From contig OZ244870.1 of NCBI GenBank assembly GCA_965221205.1, forward strand, positions 1,736,001 to 1,800,000: a stretch of DNA of 64,000 nt. Reading direction: 5' to 3'. Within the stretch, counting starts at the first letter, position 1. Every line of letters starts with the position of its first letter. Below the pieces are notes generated by a model. It made no database searches and had not been told where the DNA came from. It saw nothing but the letters and a program-made list of their open reading frames with translations. This document shows positions 36,478 through 44,549 of this stretch, piece after piece. This DNA is from CBDFMG01 sp965221205 [NCBI: bacterium]. Its GTDB lineage: Bacteria > SM23-31. Made by a program: the position numbers and the translations under genes.

Positions 36478-36504
36478 ATAGCGCGGGTTATGTGGAAAAT
36501 ATAC

Positions 36505-37350
36505 TCATTCGATATAATTTAAGTCCAGATATAGCTGCCCATCACGCTTAACATATCTTTGAATCAAACTATTTTTTTTGATCATATCAAAATCGGGTCT
36601 TTTAGCTGTATATGACATAAACACTATCACATCATCAAAATTTTCTTTTACACTATCAATAAAAGCATCTAATATTTCAATATCATCACGATATTTACTG
36701 AATATTTCCCGATATTCTTTAGAGTATTGCATTTTCAATAAATACATGTCTAATCTTGATTTGTATTCTAAAAGACGGTATTCTTTAAGCAGAGTATCTT
36801 GACGCAAACTGTCAAATGGTGGAGTCATATCAATGTAAAATGGAGAACTCTTATATGACTCGTCTAATTCTTCTAATTTCCTTCTTTCTACAATAGCATT
36901 CATTCTTTCAATTATTTCCGGCGTCACCTGCTCTCTTAGAGTAGGTTCTCTTACAGGAATTAAACTTTTTTTCTTTACCGGCGGGTCATTCGGTATATCC
37001 AACTTAATCAGAGGATTCTCTAAGAGCTCGCGTCTTTTTCGCTCTTCGTTTAGTAGTTTAGCTCTTTCGAGCGTCCTATCTGTTTCTGTTATTGTATAAT
37101 ATTTTTGAGGAGGCCGCTTCCACTCATCAGAATATATGTAGCTTGAATCAAATGGTTCATCAGTTACAAGATTCAGAATTATTTCAACATCTTTATTTTT
37201 TATACCTAGCCAATATTGTTCAACCTTGGACTCCATTATTCTCTCAAGATCATTCTTGGGTGTCCAGCTTGAAGTATTGTTATTGGCCTTGCAATATATT
37301 ATAAAAATCAATACAGAATACATCAAGCATCCAAATCGTATGTTCTTCAT
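36505..37350 (-). CDS. Hypothetical lipoprotein
   Basis: 281 aa. The N-terminus has a lipoprotein-type signal (SVLIFIIYC, cysteine at about 20). The rest is hydrophilic with long charged helices (ERAKLLNEERKRRELLE and IIERMNAIVERRKLEELDE), and a C-terminal half rich in Asp/Glu/Lys/Tyr. I do not recognise the family. It is AT-rich like the rest of this island and enclosed by a 22-bp direct repeat. Frame and length suggest it is intact. Confidence 0.55.
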   Translation of the reverse strand: MKNIRFGCLMYSVLIFIIYCKANNNTSSWTPKNDLERIMESKVEQYWLGIKNKDVEIILNLVTDEPFDSSYIYSDEWKRPPQKYYTITETDRTLERAKLLNEERKRRELLENPLIKLDIPNDPPVKKKSLIPVREPTLREQVTPEIIERMNAIVERRKLEELDESYKSSPFYIDMTPPFDSLRQDTLLKEYRLLEYKSRLDMYLLKMQYSKEYREIFSKYRDDIEILDAFIDSVKENFDDVIVFMSYTAKRPDFDMIKKNSLIQRYVKRDGQLYLDLNYIE

Positions 37351-37383
37351 TCATCTTCCTTTTTCAAATATTTCTAAATATTA

Positions 37384-37431
37384 TTATAAGTCCACTGAAT
37401 ATTTCACCACGCGATGAATAAAAAATCCGCT
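37384..37431 (-). pseudogene. Tail fragment of a second S24 repressor
   Basis: On the minus strand it encodes FFIHRVVKYSVDL then stop, almost the same as the end of the repressor at 38277 (VFIHRVVKYSGDL). Nothing further upstream matches. It shows that a segment containing a repressor 3' end was duplicated or that a neighbouring copy was deleted. Confidence 0.65.
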
Positions 37432-37453
37432 GTTAATTTTTAGGATTCGCTTT
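37432..37453. repeat. 22-bp direct repeat, right copy
   Basis: Identical to 36456-36477. It abuts the repressor-tail fragment. Confidence 0.8.
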
Positions 37454-37479
37454 GAGGAAATCATTTGCGAATTCGTCTA

Positions 37480-37821
37480 TTACGTCTGCTTATAAAAGAA
37501 TTCATTTGGTAAAATTTCAGCAAAAAAATAAATATAGGCTATTATTGCAACAACAACATATATCGCGATTCCAATACTATACGCTCTTCTTTCTTTAACA
37601 CTACAAACTTCATCTGCTATTTTCCTTGTACCACCTATCCATGGGAATGAAATTATTACTAAACTCATGATATTGAACATAATATTATTTAGTGTAGCTA
37701 AATAGACAAAAAGAATTGCAAAAGCCCCTGCGAAAAAGCACCAAATAAAGGGTTTTCCAAGCCATAATGAAGATGCTATAAATGACCAGTTCTTTATAAG
37801 TTTAGTAATATTTAAAGACAC
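37480..37821 (-). CDS. Hypothetical small membrane protein
   Basis: 113 aa with three predicted membrane helices (about 22-43, 45-62 and 80-102) and short charged loops (GGTRKIADEVCSVKERRAYS). Family unknown. It lies among phage-island genes in the same direction as the repressor, and no ribosome-binding site is obvious. Confidence 0.45.
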   Translation of the reverse strand: MSLNITKLIKNWSFIASSLWLGKPFIWCFFAGAFAILFVYLATLNNIMFNIMSLVIISFPWIGGTRKIADEVCSVKERRAYSIGIAIYVVVAIIAYIYFFAEILPNEFFYKQT

Positions 37822-37935
37822 TAAAACTGTAATAATAAAAACCAGAAATTCCTACATTACTTACCTAAAATCGTTTAATCCGGATTTGCGGCTAAATAAT
37901 ATAAAAGCATTTCATCAATAATAGTCTTTAATGAT

Positions 37936-38259
37936 TTATTTGTCCTCGGGTTCTGCCTGTTCGATTGGGAGCCATTCTAAAGTGGGCTTACTATCTTTTA
38001 TGACCATCCAAAACATCCATGTTTCACCTGTCCGTTTATCGAATTTAATTAGACCATTCATGTCTTCTAAACCATCACCAATAGCGATTTTCCATTCTGC
38101 TTGGATTATCTGGTATTCTTTTTCTTGAATTCTATCAATTCTATCCATTAGATCGGACAATTCTTGGTATCGTTGTTCTCCAGTTATTTGAAAACTGAAC
38201 GATAATGTTGTTAATACAAGGATAAGAGATATAACAAGAATTAATGTTTTAGTTTTCAT
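37936..38259 (-). CDS. Hypothetical secreted small protein
   Basis: 107 aa with a signal peptide (MKTKTLILVISLILVLTTLSFS, cleavage near residue 22) and a soluble, mostly helical remainder with two tryptophan-rich spots (GETWMFWMV and LEWLP). A GGAGG sequence (on the minus strand, about 38270) precedes the ATG. It lies 17 bases downstream of the repressor gene and is probably on the same transcript. Function unknown. Confidence 0.55.
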   Translation of the reverse strand: MKTKTLILVISLILVLTTLSFSFQITGEQRYQELSDLMDRIDRIQEKEYQIIQAEWKIAIGDGLEDMNGLIKFDKRTGETWMFWMVIKDSKPTLEWLPIEQAEPEDK

Positions 38260-38276
38260 TATTCGATGTCCTCCTT

Positions 38277-38849
38277 TTACAAATCTCCTGAATATTTGAC
38301 AACGCGATGAATAAATACAAATTCGCTTATATCATGGACGCATATTTCATAACTTTCATTTTCAGGAATTAGATGAACTGAATTGCCAATTTGTTTAAAT
38401 CTCTTAATTCCAGCATCGCTGTTCTCTTTTATCCTGAAAACAACAATACTATTATTGGTAACTTCTGAATTAGGACTTACGGTAACATCTGTTCCGTCTT
38501 TAAGTAGGGGTTTCATCGAATCACCACGAACGACAAGAGCGTACGCGCTAAGATTCCTAACATTTGACGATATGTAACGATCTGAATGCCCGACAATGAA
38601 CTCTTGATCGGTGAAATCGGCCGGTTCTCCGGCTGGAATATCATTTAAAACTGGAATGGGCCTTAATTTTACAGGGTGCAAATTATCCCACCAGCCGGGG
38701 TCTTTAGGTATGAGGAATGTCGTTTGTTGGCCTTGTTGCTTTACACCCACTATTTCAGCAAGCTTCGACGGGGTATATCCTTTGATTTTTCTACGGAAAA
38801 TTATGCCTTTTCCAATGATATTTTTTAAATCAAATGATTTATTTTCCAT
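38277..38849 (-). CDS. S24/LexA-like phage repressor with a shortened helix-turn-helix
   Basis: 190 aa. The C-terminal S24 domain is complete: self-cleavage site A73-G74 (IPAGEP), nucleophile S111 in RGDSMKPLL, and general-base K149 in AGIKRFKQIGN. The N-terminus begins like an XRE domain (IGKGIIFRRKIKGYTPSKLAEIVGVKQQ) but breaks off before the recognition helix and goes straight to a Gln-rich linker, so about half of the DNA-binding fold is missing. It is divergent from a small gene, with a paired palindromic motif between them. Typical lysogeny control arrangement. DNA binding by this version is doubtful. Confidence 0.8.
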   Translation of the reverse strand: MENKSFDLKNIIGKGIIFRRKIKGYTPSKLAEIVGVKQQGQQTTFLIPKDPGWWDNLHPVKLRPIPVLNDIPAGEPADFTDQEFIVGHSDRYISSNVRNLSAYALVVRGDSMKPLLKDGTDVTVSPNSEVTNNSIVVFRIKENSDAGIKRFKQIGNSVHLIPENESYEICVHDISEFVFIHRVVKYSGDL

Positions 38850-38891
38850 GAGTAAATACTTAATTTAATAAAAATTTACAACATTATTGAT

Positions 38892-38942
38892 GTATATTAC
38901 CAACAAGACAAGATGCCGACAACGTGATTGCATGTAATATAC
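38892..38942. promoter_or_regulatory. Paired operator-like inverted motif between divergent genes
   Basis: GTATATTAC (38892-38900) and GTAATATAC (38934-38942) are exact inverse complements with centres 42 bases apart, about four helical turns. They lie between the repressor (starts 38849, minus) and the small gene (starts 38956, plus), in the position of the operators of a phage switch. The motif also resembles a -10 box. Confidence 0.6.
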
Positions 38943-38955
38943 AAGGAAATGTAGC

Positions 38956-39156
38956 ATGAGTAAAGAACAAAATGATATTGGTGTTCAAATTCGGATTCGC
39001 AATAAAACTCATCGACAGATAGGAGTTTTAAGAAAACTCGATAAGCGCAGTTATAATATTGATGAGATCGATTTTATTGTCGAGAAGTATTTTGATGAAC
39101 ATCCGGATGTTATTCCAGAAATGAAAGAATCAATCAAACAAGAAGTCAATGCTTAG
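38956..39156 (+). CDS. Small Cro-position protein, unknown
   Basis: 66 aa, preceded by AAGGAA. Highly charged with alternating helices (QIRIRNKTHRQIGVLRKLDKRS, then DEIDFIVEKYFDEHPDV). No helix-turn-helix that I can name. Being the first gene divergent from the repressor, it occupies the place of Cro or an early regulator in temperate phages. Confidence 0.55.
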   Translation: MSKEQNDIGVQIRIRNKTHRQIGVLRKLDKRSYNIDEIDFIVEKYFDEHPDVIPEMKESIKQEVNA

Positions 39157-39251
39157 TAAGATATTTATTCTAATTTTTTTTGTCAACGTGTTTCGGTTCG
39201 TGGAATTTTTACAGAATCCACGAATTCGTGGATTTGAAAAATAAGGTAAAT

Positions 39252-39665
39252 ATGAGTGAAAAAATCGATATAAATATTGAATACATTCACAGATACGGTT
39301 CATTAAAAGACTTGGTTCAGTCATGGGTACAAAATATACCCGAATCATATTCTATGAGTATTGCGGAAATAGCGAGGCGAATGAAGGTTCCGGAAAACAC
39401 ATTAAGAGACTGGTTAATCAGAGGATTTCCTGTAGCAGCAATTGTATTGTTACCACAGTTTAAGCAATTCATAGAGTTTCTTATAGAGCTCCACCACAAA
39501 TTAAATAAGGGTGACTTTGATCCACCCGAACCAATAGATGAATTGGATGTTGAACGCCTATGGCTGGAATTAAAAGTCTCCAAAAAGAATAATAATCCGG
39601 TACGTGCACGAAACGCAAAAAATGAACTAATGTTAAAAATCCGTGAGTTTGAAGTACCAGTGTAA
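39252..39665 (+). CDS. Helix-turn-helix protein of phage island
   Basis: 137 aa from the ATG at 39252 (AAGG upstream); earlier in-frame starts lack a ribosome-binding site. Residues about 30-65 form a helix-turn-helix (SMSIAEIARRMKVPENTLRDWLIRGFP). The C-terminal half is acidic, then basic (DELDVERLWLELKVSKK). Probably DNA-binding; it overlaps no neighbour and is followed within 20 bases by the excisionase-like gene. Confidence 0.55.
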   Translation: MSEKIDINIEYIHRYGSLKDLVQSWVQNIPESYSMSIAEIARRMKVPENTLRDWLIRGFPVAAIVLLPQFKQFIEFLIELHHKLNKGDFDPPEPIDELDVERLWLELKVSKKNNNPVRARNAKNELMLKIREFEVPV

Positions 39666-39681
39666 GAAGAGGATATGTCAA

Positions 39682-39864
39682 ATGTCAAGTCCATGGATTA
39701 AAGGCTATAAAGGTGTTGCTGAGTATTTCAATACCAATAAAGACACTGTTAAGCATTGGCATCACAATAGCGGACTGCCAGGACATAGAAGGGGCAAATG
39801 GATTTATTTCCACAGAAATGAGATTGACAAATGGATGTTGCAAAATGAAGGAGTCACAGCTTAA
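39682..39864 (+). CDS. Excisionase-like HTH (MerR-type) protein
   Basis: 60 aa, with AGAGGAT upstream of the ATG at 39682. It is one HTH_17-type domain: GYKGVAEYFNTNKDTVKHWHHNSGLPGHRRGKW then FHRNEIDKWM. Its stop codon overlaps the ATG of the integrase frame at 39864, the usual xis-int order. It would direct integrase toward excision. Confidence 0.75.
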   Translation: MSSPWIKGYKGVAEYFNTNKDTVKHWHHNSGLPGHRRGKWIYFHRNEIDKWMLQNEGVTA

Positions 39865-40883
39865 TGTCATATCATATTTCTGTTGCACTTGAAAAGCAAA
39901 GAAGCGGTATTTACCGGATTCGATTCCAATTGAATGGTGATCAATGAATCAGCTTAAAAACTAAGGATGGGAGAACAGCAGAAAAAAGAAGATTTGACTG
40001 GGAACAGAGGTTAAACTCCGACGGCTATGTTGCACCGGCAATGAATATTTATTCGAGGAAGTCACTTACAAAAAGAAAAGCCACTGGAATAATGTTATTT
40101 ATAGAACTCCTTACATAAAAAGAGAATTGAGAAATAAATTGCTAAAAACTATCACTGCCAATGATTTTAAAATGTTCCTTTTCAATTTGGAAAAAATAAC
40201 AGGCAAAACCTTGAAGAAATCCACAATAATATAGATGGCATGATCATTTATCAGCTTTCTGTAGTTTTGCCGTCAAAAAAGGATATATAGACAAAAATCC
40301 CACGAGAGATATTGCGAAATTTAAGGAAAATAAAACATCGTCGGGAATCCGGCATTTATCAATAGAAGAATGCACAAGATTCATAGAATCAACACCGGAA
40401 ACCAAACCCATTTTGGCGACCTATATATGTACCGGAATGCGACAAGGTGAGATGATCGGGCTAATGTGGGATGATGTTGATTTCGAAAATGACATTATAA
40501 GGATAAGAAGAAATCGTAACATTTCCACGAAGGGTAACAAGGAACGTGTGATAGGTATCAATGATGAATTAAAACCAATACTCAAAGAATGGAAAAAGAT
40601 TGCACCAAAAAGCGAATTTGTGTTCCCGGCACCTAACAAAAAGATGAGGAAGTCCGATTTCGGGACGGCATTTAAAACCGCATTAAAGAACGCAGATATT
40701 GAAGGAGTTACCGAACACAATTTACGTCATACTTGTGCAAGTCTCTTATCTAAAGCCGGAGTTGAAACTGTTGAGATTCAACGTATTTTAGGCCATAGTG
40801 ACATCAATACAACATTAAGATATATTCACTACACAGTGAAGGATTTACAACAGTCAATCAACAAGATAAAATTAACGGATTAG
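39864..40883 (+). pseudogene. Broken tyrosine-recombinase integrase
   Basis: The N-terminal region (MSYHISVALEKQRSGIYRIRF) meets TGA near 39945, and the SAM-like domain is interrupted by several further stops and shifts. From about 40280 the frame is open and the catalytic domain is complete: GMRQGEM (Arg), a Lys in TKGNKERV, HNLRHTCAS (His-x-x-Arg), LGHSDINTTLRYIH (His/Tyr). The catalytic half is 156 aa from the ATG at 40413. It points toward tRNA-Sec 144 bases away. The integrated element is therefore probably locked in place. Confidence 0.85.
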
Positions 40884-41026
40884 TCATATATGCGTTAGTG
40901 TATTTATAGAGCATGGTTGAGGAAACATGGCAAGAATTTGGCATACTTTTGAAAATAGGCGATTTTTGAGACTTCATTATTCGAGGTTCATTAATGCTTG
41001 TAAGTTTTTATACTACAGAAGGTTAG

Positions 41027-41119
41027 CGGGAGCGTGTGGGAATCGAACCCACCGGTTCTGCATAACAGAACCCATCGGTTTTGAAGACCGTGACCGGCAC
41101 CAGCCACGCATGCGCTCCC
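41027..41119 (-). tRNA. selC: tRNA-Sec(TCA)
   Basis: 93-nt gene on the minus strand. The acceptor stem GGGAGCG/CGCTCCC is perfect, the anticodon loop holds TCA (CTTCAAA), the long variable arm has a 7-bp stem GGTTCTG/CAGAACC, and the T-arm is GTGGG-TTCGATT-CCCAC. Length, long variable arm, 13-bp acceptor-plus-T-arm and anticodon are those of selenocysteine tRNA. I could not fold the D-arm into the usual 6-bp stem, and the eighth acceptor pair is C/A. The 3' end faces the decayed integrase. Confidence 0.85.
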
Positions 41120-41349
41120 TTGTGTAAAATTGGCATAAGTATACAAATTAATATCCATACTAACAAGTCTCTTTTCAGTGTAATTTGTTCATGTAAGCCC
41201 ATATTGTATGTTGGTATAAAGTTTATTCTTACACTGAATTGAAGAGAACAATGTGGAGAAATAATGATTATTATAGAATTCTGCGGAATGCCTTATGTTA
41301 ATTCTTGGGGTTGATATAATGGTTAGCAATGAAACAAAATAAATATGAA

Positions 41350-41721
41350 TTACTGTTTAAAGAGAGTAATTAAAATCGCACCGTAGCGGCTGTCAACACC
41401 AATTACCGAAGGATCAAATTGGCTGATGTATTCAATCATAAATACATTCCGAGAAGGCATTTGATAAATGCTGTCATAATACAAAACCTTCGTGCCGTCA
41501 ATGTAAAAAATAGGTGTATTCTGTCTGCTCAACCTTCCGCTCCCCATCCATTGGGGCCGAAATGTCCTAATGAGGTTATAAACGTTCATAGTCTGTCCTC
41601 GAAGAATTTCATCCCGGAGAATTACGTTTTGATGAATTCGAATCGACGACCCACTTTGGGATACTCTAGAACATGAAGTGGTTACCGCACACAACACAAT
41701 AATAAAGAGTATTCTCTTCAT
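41350..41721 (-). CDS. Lipoprotein with TonB-plug-like domain
   Basis: 123 aa from the ATG at 41721, where a lipoprotein signal begins (MKRILFIIVLCAVTTSCS, lipobox cysteine at 17); the longer upstream frame is not credible. The body resembles short plug-domain lipoproteins found in Gemmatimonadota-type genomes: ILRGQTMNVYNLIRTFRPQWM, FYIDGTKV, and the closing SRYGAILITL, which recalls the GANGVILITTK end of TonB receptor plugs. Function unknown. No strong ribosome-binding site. Confidence 0.6.
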   Translation of the reverse strand: MKRILFIIVLCAVTTSCSRVSQSGSSIRIHQNVILRDEILRGQTMNVYNLIRTFRPQWMGSGRLSRQNTPIFYIDGTKVLYYDSIYQMPSRNVFMIEYISQFDPSVIGVDSRYGAILITLFKQ

Positions 41722-42158
41722 AGTATGTTGCAAGGTTGAGACACTTAGATTCATTGAGGGGGAACTCATACGACTAAACATATTGTTAAAGATGGTTAAT
41801 GTCAAGCTCAAACCATCATGAATGTACTGTAATATGAAAAATTGCTCAATACAGAATTTGATATAGACATTTTGCAGTATAAGATTGAATTTATAGTTCT
41901 GGAATTTATCCATATTTAATTTGTAATACCCAGTATTATCTAGGAAGATGCTGCGGAAGGTAACATCCAAAGAGCAAAAGTATCTTTTGCCTCTCTCAGT
42001 CCAAAAAATCTACTTGAAAGAGATATAAATTTTACTAAAGAACCTTATTTTGTCAATTCTTTTCCACTAACATTTTTTTCAAATGTTTTCGTTTGGTTTT
42101 TCACAGTAGTATATTTGTAATAAAACATTCAATCCTTTGAATATCCGCCCGATAGTTA

Positions 42159-42191
42159 TCATCTGCAGTAAATAACACTTTCTTACCGTTA
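42159..42191. repeat. Stray copy of a TolB-like gene fragment
   Basis: About 33 bases here (from CATCTGCAGTAAATAACACT) repeat 43547-43580, inside the TolB-like pseudogene, with one or two differences. It has no coding sense in this place and looks like rearrangement debris. Confidence 0.6.
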
Positions 42192-42224
42192 AAAAAACGC
42201 GCGCGAGGAACTATTTGAAACCGA

Positions 42225-42440
42225 AAAGATTGGGAAAGACGATGACACCGAACTGGCGCACAACCGAACCATGTGGATCTCGCGTGGCACGGGGCTTGTA
42301 TGGCAGCAGAGAATTTAGATCGCCAATGGGTCGGTATTGAACTGTTATATGAAGCTCAGGAACTTGTAAAGTCAAGATTCAATGAAAATTATAGGTATAT
42401 CTTGCAATGTCAATCTTGTTCTGAACCCCTACAGGTCACC
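42225..42440 (+). pseudogene. Possible C-terminal relic of a DNA methyltransferase
   Basis: One frame reads AAENLDRQWVGIELLYEAQELVKSRF, which resembles the sequence after the SAM-binding site in N6-adenine/N4-cytosine methyltransferases (AAENLNRQWVGID-type). The expected DPMAGGGT or FCGSGT motif just before it is scrambled, and no upstream domain can be followed. The surrounding 41.7-42.4 kb shows no other gene. Confidence 0.4.
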
Positions 42441-42854
42441 TAAATACGTAATAATATTCTGCAAAGATTCAGGAATATTAGCTTCACTTGGAGAATACAC
42501 TCTAACAGTTTCGGTTTTTCCTTCATATATATAGACTATTATATGATCATCTCCATCAGCAACACTAGCGAAATATTCTGGATCATACTGAGAAAAATTG
42601 CTGAACAATTGAATGAGGGAATCCTGTTGAGTAGTAGTCAAAACACCACGCGAACTTGTTAAGGAATCATCGATATCAGAGAATTTTTGAACTGTTCCGT
42701 CGCCAAATATATCAAGCTGAGAAGTGCTTCCTGAAACCCCAATAGTTTTAGAATAATGGATTTCCATTTTCGAGAATTCATGCGAAGTTCCAGATTCAGT
42801 TGAGTGATTGCAACTGAATATAATTAAAAAACTACACCCAATTTTAATGCTCAT
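42429..42854 (-). CDS. Hypothetical lipoprotein
   Basis: 141 aa with a short lipoprotein signal (GCSFLIIFSC, cysteine at 15). The remainder looks like a small beta-rich domain: SGSTSQLDIFGDGTVQKF, then LTTTQQDSLIQLFSNFSQYDPEYF, ending DDHIIVYIYEGKTETVRVY. Similar small proteins occur in several FCB genomes, but I cannot name the family. Intact, no clear operon partner. Confidence 0.55.
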   Translation of the reverse strand: MSIKIGCSFLIIFSCNHSTESGTSHEFSKMEIHYSKTIGVSGSTSQLDIFGDGTVQKFSDIDDSLTSSRGVLTTTQQDSLIQLFSNFSQYDPEYFASVADGDDHIIVYIYEGKTETVRVYSPSEANIPESLQNIITYLGDL

Positions 42855-43161
42855 TAATAAATCTTACATTTCTTCTACCAAATGACTGCTTATTTGAAGC
42901 TGTTAAGCCGCAAATTGCCTCCATATATGCTAATAGAGAACTTTTTGTCTTGGGCGTAAAGAAACTCTACTTAAACTAAGGGAGATTCGTGATGTGTGGG
43001 CGTAAAGCAAGGAAGAGAGAAAAATACCAAATAGCAAGATAATACAAATTAAGATTCGAATTGATCTTATAGCCACGCTGACCTCTGTTACACGTATCTA
43101 TAGGTCGACAGAACATTTTGTGCTTCTCACTCTTACTTTGAATAATTACTGCTCATTTTGT

Positions 43162-44166
43162 TTAGTTGAATAATTGCGGAGTCCATACCGGGGTATCAAT
43201 TTGCCATATTTCTCCGAAATATAATAGAGTCTGATTGGAACCGTCAGCATTCACACTATTTATTGAGTAGTCTCCACCTCTTTTTAATATAAACACAATC
43301 TTTGAACCATCCGGTGACCATGAAGGGTAAGAAAGATTTGACTCTTCATTAACACTGACAACTTTTATACGATTTTTACCATCTTCATCCATTATATAGA
43401 TACCATTTCCATCAATTCTCGATAAGAATGCTATTTTTGATCCATCGAATGACCATGATGGATGATTATCACCATATACTATGTTATCGGTTAAATTTTT
43501 CAAATTAGTGCCATCAACATCCATCACAAAAATATCGCGCCCATAGTCACCATCTGCAGTAAATAACACTCTCTTACCGTTGGGTGACAACTCATAAAAT
43601 TCATGAGAAAGACCAATATCCACTAATTTTGTCATGTATGAACCCTCAATGTAGATAGAATAAATCGTTTTATGACTAATGAAATCTTCCATGGATTCAT
43701 TATTATTGCTCCGTAACAAAATTGAATTAGGCATCATAGTCAGAGCAAATATGATTTGCAAGCCATCATTTGACCATGATAGTTTACTATCAATAAAATA
43801 GTTTACGTCGATATGTGAGAAGTCGGTGATCAATCACTGTTGTGAACCGTCACTGTTCATAATATTTAAGTTAAATACTGTATCAAATAGATTTACCCCT
43901 CTTCCAATATATGCGATCTTTGAACCATCGGGAGACCATGCAGGAGCATAGCTATCATATCCATTATTTGGTAAGGGAGTTACGTTCGTGCCATCGGTAT
44001 TCATCACATAGATTCCATTACTATAAGCTCTACCTAAATAAAATGCAATTTTTGGATTAATCGGAATTATTTTCTGAGGTTCAGTCGGGAAAATTTTACT
44101 ACAAAAAATAAATACTGAAAATAAGCCAAGACAGGCAAGCATAAACCATATATTAAAACGTTTCAT
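43162..44166 (-). pseudogene. TolB-like PD40 beta-propeller lipoprotein with an in-frame TGA
   Basis: The first 110 codons give a lipoprotein signal (LGLFSVFIFC) and the first propeller blades (NTDGTNVTPL, PAWSPDGSKIAYIGR, IMNSDGSQQ). A TGA at 43834-43836 interrupts, and the same frame continues without shift for 223 codons with further blades (LSPNGKRVLFTAD, WSFDGSKIAFLSR, WSPDGSKIVFILK) to a normal end. Five or so PD40 repeats are visible. The TGA most simply derives from CGA (Arg). A tRNA-Sec gene is 2.7 kb away but no cysteine is expected here, so nonsense mutation is preferred over recoding. Confidence 0.75.
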
Positions 44167-44549
44167 CTCAGTTGATCCCTAATTACAAAAGTATATTAGA
44201 TACATTCCACCGTACGTACCATTACAGGGAGTTAATTATATTAGGGCAAAAACTATTCCAATAGATATCAGGATTATTGCAGCATTATAACTAGTAAATA
44301 AACAATAGTTTTCAATTTATCCTTCAATATTATTATGAAAAATAGTGCAATAATTTGCACTGCACAAAAGTGTATGTGACTGTTTCCGGGATAGATACTA
44401 CATTATATACCATGATATACCATGCACTATGATTTTTATTCAGTATAAAATTCCCATACCGAATTTTACTGCAAATTATACAAAGGAGGGGCGGGATACA
44501 TCAATACCTGCATATGCCGCCTCTATGCTTATAGCATTGTTTTTACACA
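44167..44549. other. Intergenic, no gene seen
   Basis: Nothing supported apart from a tandem TATACCATGA-type duplication near 44405-44430. Confidence 0.5.

Noticed and set aside
36456-37453. Integron attC sites flanking the lipoprotein gene
   Set aside because: The 22-bp repeat lacks the GTTRRRY and RYYYAAC core pair, and the copies are simple direct repeats.
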